The translations under genes and the position numbers were made by a program. Source: Coturnix japonica (Eukaryota > Chordata > Aves > Galliformes > Phasianidae). From it: a DNA stretch of 64,000 bases. Each line of letters opens with the position of its first letter. Positions within the stretch are counted from its first letter, which is position 1. The notes beneath the pieces are model-generated. The model saw only the letters and a list, made by a program, of their open reading frames with translations. It was not told the DNA's origin and did no database searches. Shown here piece by piece: positions 10,601 to 21,488 of the stretch. The DNA lies in the NCBI RefSeq assembly GCF_001577835.2, contig NC_029516.1, forward strand, positions 62,435,977-62,499,976, given 5' to 3'.

Positions 10601-13600
10601 AATAAGAAATAAAGTGCTACCAAAGGCTGCAGTCCAACAGATACTGGACCAAACCTAAAACCTCAGATGTGGTATAGGAAGAACTACCTTATGAATTTTA
10701 AATCTCAGAAAGCACAGCAACTGAACCAGTCCCACCACCACCATCCCTTGGAAATCGCAGTCAGACAACACTTTCCTTCACGCTTGAGTTGGAATTTGGC
10801 TGGAGCAAAGATTGAAGTACCTAATTTCTTGTTGTTTGAATAAAGAGAAACACTGCTGATATCCTGGCAGGGCAAGTTTCCCTGCCCTGTGTGCTATGAC
10901 ACAGGAACTAGCTGTAGAGACAAGATGTTCTCTGTAATTACCTAGGAACATCTTTTGTTTACTTTGGTTGAAACTCCAGTGATGTCCCACCCCTGCATGC
11001 GGAGCATGGAGTGCACCTCTATTTTACCTGTACTGGCAAAAACACATACACAGAGGAAAGATGAAGAGATTACAAAGAAAAAGTTTTTTTTCAGTATTCT
11101 GGCCATAGGTGTTTTTGGGCAAGGGTGTGTATAGACAGGTCTGGGGTATTTCAAGCAACTGCTGCATCATTCTCAGAGTCATTTTCTCATCTATCTGCAG
11201 CATTTGGATTAGCTGAGCTGCGCACAGTTGTTTGCAAAACTACTTTACTTCCAGCTATCCCAAGGCGATCACTGAACCTCCAGTTTTGGTTTGAGATGGC
11301 ACATGTTCACAATTCAAGGCACCTGCCCAACAGCAGTCTGGCCCAGTGAAAACACTCGAGATTTACATCCCAGCCACCTCAAAGAAGAAAATCCACTTTT
11401 TTTTTAATAAAAAACCATCTAAAGATTGCTTGCGGGATCTTTGGAAATCCTCCAGATGTGCTAAAGGCTGAGGAGAAAGGGGAATGGTGCTGCTTCTTGC
11501 TTTGTACATGAGCTTGACCCACTCCAGCCTTCCATTAGCTCTTCCATCTCTGGATTGAGCTGCTTTAGTCCTGGGCAGCTCTCACATCCACCATGCCTGA
11601 ATGCAAGAGGAGGGGGAATTTTCTCTGTCTCTCACATGCTCACATTCTGCTTTATGTTGTGAGGCAAAACTGCTATGCACATTCTTACCCACTATCCCTA
11701 GGCTTTCTGAATGTGACTTCTATCTGGTGTGACCCTTGGAGCTTTCCTTCTCCATGCTCTGCTCCTGGTCCTGAGCTTGCTCCAGCACAGGCAAGACCAC
11801 CAACTGGACTAATGCAGACCAAAAGATCAGACCCGTCAGTATTCAAACTGACTTCAACATAGGTGAAAGCAATTTTTACTTTGCTCTGCTAATTATACAA
11901 ACAATGAAAGGCCGTTTTCCCACATCATCACAAGAGTCTCTGACAACATTAACAACCCAGGAGAAAAAAAAAAAGGTTCATCTTAAAAAGCTAAATACCC
12001 TACTTTTCACTCTTTTCTAGTAAATCCCAGTTTGGATGCTACAGTCCCATAAACACTGATAGAAAAAAGTCCTCAAGCATAAAACCGGCACAAAGGTGAG
12101 AGCGGCTCCCTAAGCTCTCAAAATAAAGTTCTTTGTTTACAGGTGTCAGACACCCAAGGATAAATATCATCTCACTTGTTTAACTTCCTGAGCTGTAATT
12201 TACCTACTATAAACAGAGCTGTTTAATTCTCATCTGTATCAGTTAAAAGGAAAATAACGTTATATCCTCTTTGTATTAATATCAGTACTCAGACATTGTT
12301 CTTCACTAAGGTGAGAAGGTCTGAAGACCACATAGCACTAAGGAAAGATGCTTCATTTTCAACACAGCATCTAAGGCAACTCGTTTTTTTCGAAGGAGGG
12401 TATCCAATGCCTTGCAATCTTCTTTCTTTGCCAAGGGTAATCCTATGTGAGAGTGACATTGATATTTGGTTTTCCATTTTTGTGAGAGAGGGATACTTTA
12501 CACATGAGTGCACTGCAGATTTTTTTATTGTTTAAAATATATGCTCCAAAGCTGACAATACTGTTGTGATCTCGGGACATAATCTGATTTTGTGCTGTTA
12601 CTGGGGAAAAAAGAGGAGATATTCACAGTGCAGATAGACCATTCCAAACAGGAGCATAAACTGCTTCCCCAGTCCTCATACCAGGAGACTATTGGACAAT
12701 CTTACTTCTTCCATAGATTATTCTGATGGTACTTCTCCTTTGTTTGTGGCCATATTGGGCTGGTTTTAGGGTATGACCACCTGGTAGCGAGAATAAATGT
12801 TCATGTTTATTTCGTCACCAAGTAGAATATTAAAGAGATGAAGCTTAAAGAAAATAATAATAATTCTTTCTTCAGAAAGACATTCCGTGACATGCACATC
12901 AAATACTTGTAACCACCCACATCCAATGCCACTTTACAGCACCTTCGGGTTTGCTACAAAAATACTCCGAGGGAGAGGACAAAAAAAGTTATCAGCAGGA
13001 ATTCTGTTAATTGTCACCAAAAGCCTTTAGCTAAATCATTTCCTGTCCTCTGAATCCAGCTGGAAGCACTTGCTAGCAAGAAGGCGGCCACGTAATCGCA
13101 TGGCCCAGTCGCTCTCTGTGAGACAAACAGAGGAAACGACATCCTATCATAAATCTGTCAGTCATGTACCAAATGGGTATCGTGAGGGCTGGGCTTTTCC
13201 CTCTCTAATTATCACTTGGCACACAGAAGCAGGGTTTGATATACTATTTGTATCACAGGCTTTTTTGACAGCCTAATCCCACAGATTCAGCCTCTCACAG
13301 ACCTGGTGCCAGAGCAATGAAGCAGATCCCTCAGTGGAGAGACCAGAGGGAGTTGAGGAGACCTGCATGTGTTGCTGCCCTCCCACTGATCTGCAGGGTG
13401 AGCTTATGTGAGAGACTGAGAGCACTGCCCTTCTTTCAGTGCTTTCAGTGGATGAGCTGAAGATTGAAGATAAATATGAAGTTAATTTATTTAATGCAAG
13501 CTGATAGTCATTGTTTTGACATGTCTGGGCATATTCAAGGAGTAGGTAGGTGGGTAGAAACAAAATAGCAAAGAAAACATCCATGAGCTTCAGTAACAAA

Positions 13601-14299
13601 AGCATTGTACCTGGACTTTTTCAGATGTAAGTGTATGCGGAAAGGAACATCAGCATCTACCCATCAGCCTGCTGCTTGATTACAGGCAAACAAGCAAAGT
13701 CAAGGAGCACTGTGTAGGTCATAGGACAGGCATGGAATCAGAAGGGAAACACAGACACCAAGAAGTAAATGGCAGGAGATAAAAAGGAGTTCAGGAATTT
13801 GAGGAAGCAGTGGCGTCTGAAGGGCAGGTTGGCATGTGAGTAGGGTGGTCCACACACAGCAGGCCAAGGCAAGCAGCAAGATGTGAGGGAAGCCCATAGG
13901 TGGAAGGAGGCCTCCATTTTGGATGCTGAGGGCTGCCAGAAAGGCCCAGACTGATCGGCTGAATCTAGATGATCACCCCAAAGCCACCCAAAAATTAATG
14001 ATATATTTTGTCCTTTCATGCCAGGGCAAGAATTTTTGCCTGGCAAAGAAGAAGGCCTGCAGTGGAAAAAGAATTACAGCCTGGCTCTGGTAGCCACAGA
14101 TCCAAAACACAGCCAGGAAAGCAGTGTAGTTCTTCCGTTGCTCATTCTCACTCTGCTTTCAGCAGGAAACATCATCTCAGTTACTGTGGTAACAAAAAAG
14201 GGTAACTGTTGGAGTAACAAACATCATGTGTGCAAATTCAAGTATCCAGGCACAACAGCCCAGAGGGAAAAATCGAACAAACAAATAAACCAGCACAAT
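10601..14299. other. Intergenic, nothing recognised
   Basis: About 3.7 kb of unique-looking, moderately AT-rich sequence. Scattered frames under 110 codons show no domain and no flanking splice sites that would link them. No RNA gene was recognised. Confidence 0.45.
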
Positions 14300-14720
14300 G
14301 GTAATGAAAGTAAACCTAGTGCAAGGTACTACACTTTGGCCACAAACAGCTCCGTGCATTGTTACAGGCTTGGGGCAGACTGGCTGGAAATCTGTGCAAC
14401 AGAAAAGGATTGGGTGTGTCAATTTACAGCTGGCTGAATATGAGCCAGCAGTGTGCCCGAGTGGCCAAGAAGGCCAATGGAAACCTGGCTTGTATCAGAA
14501 ACAGTGCAGCCAGCAGGATCAGGGAAGTGATTGTCCCTCTGTACTCAGCTCTGGAGTGGCCTGGCCACACCTCAAGTACTGCATTCAGCTTTAGGCTCCT
14601 CACTGGAAGAAAAACAGCCAAACAAGCTGCCCAGGGAGGTGGTGGAATCACCATCCCTGGAGGTACTTGAGAAACAGAGATCCTTACAGGAGAGTGAAGA
14701 ACGTGTCAGAGATGTTATGT
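14300..14720 (+). repeat. CR1 LINE fragment with internal deletion
   Basis: It carries CR1 3'-region wording in plus orientation ('gccagcagtgtgcccgagtg', 'aagaaggccaatggaaacct'). It then jumps at about 14597 to the later part ('gctgcccagggaggtggtgg', 'tccctggaggtacttgagaa'), so the middle is missing. No ATTCTATG tail follows. Confidence 0.85.
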
Positions 14721-17700
14721 AATACTGCACTGCATTGACAGACCTGTAATCCAGGAGCATGCACAATCCTTTCCTTCCCCCAGCATATTGAGCTCCAGCA
14801 CCCACACTTTCCTTAGAATTAAATTCACCCCAAACCTCAAGAGCTTCAATAAAGACCCTTGCATACCTCAACATGAGTCATGAACATACTTTGCTGGGTC
14901 TTGTAGCAAGTCTCAACCCACACTACAATGTAGTAACTTGTTTTTCTTTAATCTGTGGTATATTTAGTATGTAGGGATCATATTCAATCCCCTATTAGTT
15001 ATGAAACCAGAACTTTTGATAAGTCATATGATTCTTCAAAGATAAGGAAGCAGACTCCTGGCTGGCTGGCTTTATAGAAGTCTCAATATCTCTGCAATTA
15101 TTGGTGCAATCATATACCAGATGACACTTTTCCTGACTTGTGGTTCTCCGGGCAATTCTTAATTTAATCTACAACAAGGAAAAAACAGGCGTAAAGCAGA
15201 GAAAGGGGGAGAGGCAGAAACCGAATCCTGTAGATAGCTCTGGGCCAACCCAATTGAAAGAAAGCTGTCAGTATTGCCATCAAATCAAGAATGAAGACAA
15301 ATACTGTCTCTGCTATAACTGAAAGAAAAGGCAGCCACATTCAGTTCCATCTGTCTCCTTGCTGCCTGTCCACACAGAAGGTGTGGCAAAAGATGAAGCT
15401 GAGATCATTGACAGAGAAGAAAGGGAAGTAAAGAAAAACCTGAGAGAAGCCAGATTCCATTTGTTCCACTGTTCACAGAGCAATTTGTTTAGGTAATTGC
15501 AAAGTAAAACAAACAGAGAAAGAAAAACATCTGGGAGGATAACTTGGTGGGAATGATCTGGCTGTACATTTGCTTCCTATTCCCCATCAGTCAACAACCT
15601 CTTGCTATCTGCAATGCAAGAAAGGCAGAAGGGGGGGGGAGGGAGGTTGCTTTAGGGTTTCTCTAATAGCTTTGGGACTCAATTTAAACAACAGACACGG
15701 AGGGAGGAGAGCAAATAGACTAATTGCATGTTTTTTTGAAACAGCCTAAGGGTTAAAATGGTGCGACATGGCCTGTAAACCCAGCACTGGCACGAGCATC
15801 AGACTGGCACTGGCACCGCTGCTGTTTCCTTTGTGTCTTTCTTATAACTTCCCAGAGGGGCTAAATTAACAGATCCTATGAGAAGGACCCACCTCTGATC
15901 ATAAGAGAATTAGATTTTCCTCCTTTCCAGAAAGCAGATAGGAACCATCAAATGTAAAAAAAAGCAACAAGTAATGGCAACAGCATCTGCATTTCTGGAG
16001 GACAATAGAGGGGCAGTGCTAGAATTAATAGCATTTTAAGCCAAATTCAGGGCTGGTGCCAGGGGAAGGGAGCTCTGTCCCAGACTGTTACATTTGCTGA
16101 GAGTAAGGCTAAATGGAGCCCATTGAGCACGACGAAAACATTATGAGGTTATTACAACAACTTGTTTGAAAATGTGCAGCGGGAAGCCAGCAACGCCAGA
16201 TGAATACAAAACCCGAGCCCGGGAGCGGTGTCAGGCAACATAAATAAGGTTTTGTCCTCATGTCCATGATGAACCTCGTGTTCGTTGTTTGGGACATAAT
16301 CCATTCCCTTTAAAAAAATAAAACATAACCAGAGGGCTGGAACTTGGCGGGCCAGCTCCCATCCTGCTGCAGTGTTTGTGCAAACCTCAGCTCTGCTCAC
16401 ACTCCTGCAACTGACAGGAGAAGGGCAGAGGGAAAAAAAAAAACACAAAAGAGCAGTAATTAGCCAAAAGGTTTCAGCTCCATTTGCCACTAAGGATGGT
16501 TAGAAAAACACCAGATGATGCAACTTCTGAAATCCCTTTTGAAGTGCTGGCCCATGCTTGTTATCAGCAGCCAGAGCGAGATGCAAAGCTTCACCAACTT
16601 CCAGGCCTCACAATGAATGGAACAGAGGGGGAAGGCCTAAAGTCCTGAGTTATGGGCAGCTCTTTCTGCTGCTCTGCCTAAGGAGAACAGCAACACAAAG
16701 CCAAGTGATGACACTTCACTTCCAGACAAGGCAAATAAATGGACTTTTCCCTACTAAATAGCTAGCATCTTCAAAAAGGCCCAGATTTTATTATCTTTCC
16801 AAAGTTTACGAAAAGACAGTGGTTCACCCTAAAAATGGAAGCTTTTCAATTAATTTTTTTCTTCCATTTTCAAAGAATTTGAAATGAAATAAATGAATAA
16901 ATAAATGAATGAATAAATGAATGAATGACACTCTGTAGAATGAAACCATTGAAGTAAATTCTTTCTTCTCAGCTTTTAAACTCTCCCCAGGGAAAAAAAA
17001 ATAAAAAATAAAAAATCAAAAATCTAATGGTGAGGGCTTGTATGAGCAGGAAGCATTTTATCTACTCAATATACAGCTGTAACCGTGTCAGTGCCTGAGC
17101 CTTTCTACTGCAGCTTCTTCCAGCTCAGCTAAACTGTTTTCAAGATTATAAGCTGGGCTTTAAAGAAGAAAACCATAATTTATAAAGAAAAGAAAAACGC
17201 TTGTAGCAAAACAAGGGCATTCATGTGGGTCGTTAAAACCAAATTTAACACCAGAACACATTCATGCCCTGGCTTTCATGTCTAGACTTTCCCACAGAGA
17301 CAGTTTCTCAGAGGAAACATGGGGGGTGAGGGAAGTGAGGTGGGAAATGAAGATACTTTCCCAGTGCAAGGCAGAACGGGAACCAGAAGCAAGTAAGGAC
17401 AAGGACTGAGGAGTGTTCCATCAGATGTCACTTTCCTTTATCTTTTCCACTCTTTCCCCCATTCACTTTGCAATAAGAAGAAATGGATGGAGGCAGAAAC
17501 CCATAGATGAACACTGGTGTGTTTAAAAATTACACGTTGTTATTTTGTTTGTTTTTCATTTTTATTTTTTTGTTGCTGTTTTGTTTTGAATTTTGAAGAA
17601 AAGACCTGTAATTTCCACTACAGATATCAAAATGTGACTTTCTCCATTGCATGCATTGAGTCACACTGGACATTTGCCATTTGGTCCCACTGAACACTCA

Positions 17701-18054
17701 GACGGGTACGCAGCCCCTTGGTGACAGCACAAGATGTACTCTATACCAAACACCTTTGACGTTGTGCCTCTGAACAGAGGAATATGGTGGGCTCTGCCTG
17801 TTTCAAAAAGGCCAGGTAAAATAAACACCTCTTGGAAATCAGTGCCTTGTGACCTAAGGGTCTTTTTCCCTGGATAGAAGGTGTGTGTTACCATGACCAC
17901 AACAAGGGCTGCCGGGTCTGTCACACAAGGCCCAGTACCATGAACATGTAGGAATATCTCGTGTGTACAGGCTCCATTTGTGCATTTGTGTCTTCTCTAA
18001 CACCCAAATACCAACTTTCTGTCTTCCAGAAATAGACAATTCCATCCCCACTGA
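14721..18054. other. Intergenic with low-complexity tracts
   Basis: Unique-looking DNA with simple repeats: a tetranucleotide AATG/AATA tract (16883-16928), an A-rich tract (16991-17023), a G-run near 15633 and a T-rich stretch near 17536-17590. No gene was found. Confidence 0.5.
16883..16928. repeat. Tetranucleotide microsatellite (AATG/AATA)
   Basis: Units of AATG with interspersed AATA repeat for about 46 bases. The two unit types alternate imperfectly, which suggests an aging microsatellite. Confidence 0.85.
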
Positions 18055-18362
18055 GACTAAGACAACAGAGGTGAAACAGAGATAGAGAGCAAGAGCAGAG
18101 ACAGAGAAGCCAGAGAGGAGACAGAAAGGAGCAAGAGAAGCCAGAGAGAACAGAACAGAAAGAGGATTCAGAGAAGTCAGAGACGAGCCATGGAATGCAC
18201 AGAAGATCCATAATGGAGCCACAGAGGAAGCAGAGGTGACAGGGAAGCTAAAGAAAGGCTGGAGAGCAGAGAGGAGCAAAAGAGGTGATAGAGAAGAGTC
18301 AGAGAAGTGCCAGAGGGGGAACAGAGCAGAAACAGAGAAGCCAGGGAAACAAGAGAGGAGAT
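18055..18362. repeat. Purine-rich minisatellite, left part
   Basis: The plus strand is almost all A and G, built from degenerate units around AGCCAGAGAGGAGACAGA, about 15-25 bases each. The complementary strand yields Ser/Leu-rich open frames (for example 17854-18417) that are by-products. The array resumes beyond the CR1 that follows. Confidence 0.8.
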
Positions 18363-18722
18363 AGAATGACAGAATGGTAGGGGTTGGAAGGGACCTCTGG
18401 AGATCAAGTCCAACCACTCTGCTAAAGCTGGTCCTCTACAGCAGGTTGCACAGGGGTGTGAGCAGATCTTGAATATCTCCAGAGAAGGAGATTCCACCAC
18501 CTCTCTGTGTCACCTGTTCTTGTGCTCTGCCACTCTGACAGTAAAGAAGTTTTCCTTTGCTTGTCTGAAACTTCCCATGCTCCAGTTTCTGCCCATTGCC
18601 TCTTGTTCTGTTGCTGCTCAGCACCAAAAGAATCCACTGCCATCGATTTGTCTCTTGCACTTCAGACAGTGATGAGATCCCCTCTGAACCTTCTCCAGGC
18701 TGAAGGGTCCCAGGTCTCTCAG
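18363..18722 (-). repeat. CR1 LINE 3' end inserted in the minisatellite
   Basis: It begins with AGAATGGTAGGGGTTGGAAG (complement of a CR1 tail) and runs through 'ccaccacctctctgtgtcac' and 'ctgaaccttctccaggctga' to about 18722. Purine-rich units lie on both sides, so the LINE landed inside an existing array or the array grew around it. Confidence 0.88.
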
Positions 18723-18734
18723 TGCAACCAACAT

Positions 18735-18945
18735 GAAACCAGAGAGGAGAGAGAAAACCTAGAGAAGCAAGAAAGATGACTAAGAGACAAGAGGTGCCAA
18801 AATGGTGCTTGAGAGGAGACAGGAGGCAAAGGTGCCAGTGAAGCAATAGAAGATAGAGAGCCAGAGGAACAAGAGAAGAGCCAGAGACACCAAAGAAACC
18901 ACAAAGAAGCCAGAGAGGAGACAGAGAGTAGACAGAAAGCCAGAT
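18735..18945. repeat. Purine-rich minisatellite, right part
   Basis: The same AGCCAGAGAGGAGACAGA-like units resume after the CR1 and end near 18945. Unit match to the left part implies one original array. Confidence 0.78.
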
Positions 18946-21131
18946 TGCATCTCATTGAGACAGCAATACTTTCAGTCAGGAGTCCTTGCTTCTGAATGAG
19001 CTACATTTATTAACAAGTTTTTCTGCATTTAGACCAAAAAAAAAAAGGTATGTTTGATCATCTCTGTTTTTATCAAAAGGTATTTCACATCATATTTGAC
19101 CACATGTTTCAATTTGCCTAAAAAATGAATTCTGAGCTCAGTAATTGCGCTGTAGTGAGAATTACAGGAAGCCAGAAGATTTTAAAATATATTATAATAT
19201 TATGCATCTATAGCATCTTTATATGGAGTTTTAGCTTATAACTGGAGAGTCAATATAGCACAGAATGTGCTTTTGCCGCACTTGGCTCGGCAAAGCAAAT
19301 GCATCATGTTTCTCAAAAGGTCCAGAGTTAATTCAGAAGGATGCAAACAGGTGAAACGCCTGGGGCGCGGTGTTTTCCATCCCCTGAGTTGCAGCAGGGA
19401 CCAGGGACTGGGGCGGATAGTGCACCTTTGGGTGGTGGTTAGGACCTCTTTCAGATCGCAGCGAGAAGAGTTCTTGGAACATTGCCATCCGGGTGCTCCA
19501 AAATGATGATTCATGCATGGTTACACGGCAATATTTACTGAGCTCTCAGGAGGCAAATCCATTAGCAGAGATTAGTCAGCTGTCAAGAGCCCATTCCCTC
19601 GTATAAGAGTTCTGTTCTCTAAATAAAAGTTCTCATCTGTAACAGGAACTTCCACCCCACCACCTACTCGCTCATTTCATAATGCCGTAATGGCTGAGTT
19701 AGGGCATGCCGGTGTGTTTTCTCAGATTGCAGAGGAAAGTAACACAGGAGGAACTGACAGTGAAAAATGAACATTTGTCTGCAGCAACTTTTCTCACCAT
19801 AACTGAGCATCGTCACACAACTTCTGACTCATTCAGAGCCAATTCTGCCTGTGAGGAAAAGAGGATGCTGCTTCATCTCCACCCAAGCACAGTAGCCACC
19901 TCAAGCGTGTGCACTGAGCTCTGCAGAGAAACTCCTTTTGGTTGTTCAGAGTGCCGCATCCCTCCAGTAGGACACACACAGCCTCCAGGTAACCACTTTG
20001 TGGTTCAGGAGATGTCACACGGGGTGGGTGTTTTTGCCTGTACACATGAATACTTGGGGGCGTTGATTACCGCATTGGTTACAATTTCTCACTCTATCCA
20101 AAGAATAACTCCACCCAAATGGAAGAGATCTGGGCAACACGGCATGACAGAATGGCTGGCAGCTACTACAAAGCATGGTGCACACAAACAGGAGGAATAA
20201 ACCAGAGCAAGACTCATTCCCAGACCCATGGCTGTCTCTGCGCAGAGAGGGCTGTGGCTTTCAAGATGTCCAGCTGTAAGATCTGTAACAAAAAACATTG
20301 TTTCTTCAATCTTCTGGGCCCAAAGTATTGTTCAGGCATTCCCAGCTGTATCAATTGGTTTAGGAAACATTGCACTTGCTGCCTGTAACTATTTTTCTCC
20401 TGCATGCTTTGAAATAAATCTACCCTCAGCAGGACAGATGAAGCGTACTGCAGGCCCCGCTCATGCAAAAGGTGTTGCATTTGGAAGCTGCTTACAGATC
20501 TGTGAGAGCCCTGCACCTGCAGATACCATTTCACTACTTATTACTGCTTTTATCTCCTCTGAAAAACTGCAGCAAGTCAAAGCAGCGGGAGTCTGGCCCA
20601 TGATACTCCAGAGACATGGATACTGACCCTGCCTTTGCTTTCAGTTTGTTTGCTGTATGCCACACCTGGTTTTCCTTTTGCTACCACTATACCACAAACC
20701 CTGTCAGGTCGGGTTACTGCTCTGTTATCTGGCTCTTCTAAGCCATATGTTGAAGGCCCCCCTGAGGAGGCCCTCGTGTAACATTTCAGCTCCTGGAGAC
20801 CAAGTGGTCTTTCATTGGGACAGGAACAGCAATGGGAGCAACAGCAGCTGAAAAGCGTTATGAGTTGGCTCTGTGCTACAAGGTACTTTCCCATGAGAGG
20901 TCTTTAGCTGAACAGAGCAGTGGTGGTGAGTACAGAGGCTTTTATAAAGTCTACAGCCCACTAAAGATCCAGCTGTGGGCTGCAACAAACAGATCGGAGG
21001 GCTTCTAACAGATGCTGCTTAAAGCCTTCCTGCATTTTACACCTTTCTGCTTCCTCACAAGATGAAGTAGACTGATCTAAAGTGCATATATATGTGGTTT
21101 GGTTTTCTTTTTTCTCCCTTTTCCCTTACAG
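18946..21131. other. 5' flank of the dystroglycan-like gene, no clear promoter
   Basis: About 2.2 kb without a recognised gene or CpG island. The 164-codon frame at 19706-20200 and overlapping frames on the other strand have no domain. Upstream noncoding exons of the dystroglycan-like gene could lie here, because acceptor-like sites occur just before its first coding exon, but I cannot place them. Confidence 0.45.
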
Positions 21132-21281
21132 ATTGAAAGTGCAATGAAGTAGCAGCATTTACCTGGTAGCAGGGTGCACACGGGCAGCCCCACACAGCTG
21201 CTACTGGACGACAGATGCCCACAGGAGCCCTGTTGGCACTGACAGTAGGTGTTCTGCCGCAGGGTCCTGCTCCCTCCTGCA
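21132..21281 (+). other. Probable 5' UTR segment of the dystroglycan-like gene
   Basis: A pyrimidine-rich tract ending in CCCTTACAG at 21131 looks like a splice acceptor, and a second possible one (CTGCCGCAG) ends at 21262. Either would make this the 5' UTR part of the first coding exon, fed by an unseen upstream exon. An in-frame TAG at 21246-21248 closes the frame above the chosen ATG. Confidence 0.45.
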
Positions 21282-21488
21282 ATGCAAGTTTCACCTGCAC
21301 TCTACCTTCTCTTTGCACTGGCATGTGTCGGTGTAAACACGTCTGCTACAGTTGTCAAGGAGTCAGATAACACGTGTGAAGAAACAAAGGTCCTGAAAGG
21401 AATCCCAGATGCAACAGCCTTCGTGGGAAAGATATTCTGTTATCCCATGCCAGTATTTGCCTTTCAGGGAACGATAACTCAGTACAAG
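21282..21488 (+). CDS. Dystroglycan-like gene, coding exon 1 (signal peptide and start of Ig-like domain 1)
   Basis: The ATG at 21282 is the first in-frame Met after the TAG at 21246 and has G at -3. Residues 1-20 (MQVSPALYLLFALACVGVNT) form a typical secretion signal. Residues 40-49, GIPDATAFVG, match the opening strand of the first dystroglycan Ig/cadherin-like domain. The exon ends after ITQYK with donor GTAATG, phase 0. Aligned to human DAG1 this is K95|V96, where I recall the single DAG1 coding intron lying. Confidence 0.9.

Noticed and set aside
17854-18417. 187-codon Ser/Leu/Phe-rich minus-strand frame resembling a membrane protein
   Set aside because: It is the pyrimidine strand of a purine-rich minisatellite plus part of a CR1.
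19706-20200. 164-codon frame upstream of the dystroglycan-like gene
   Set aside because: No domain and no splice join in phase to the first coding exon, which has its own signal peptide and an upstream in-frame stop.
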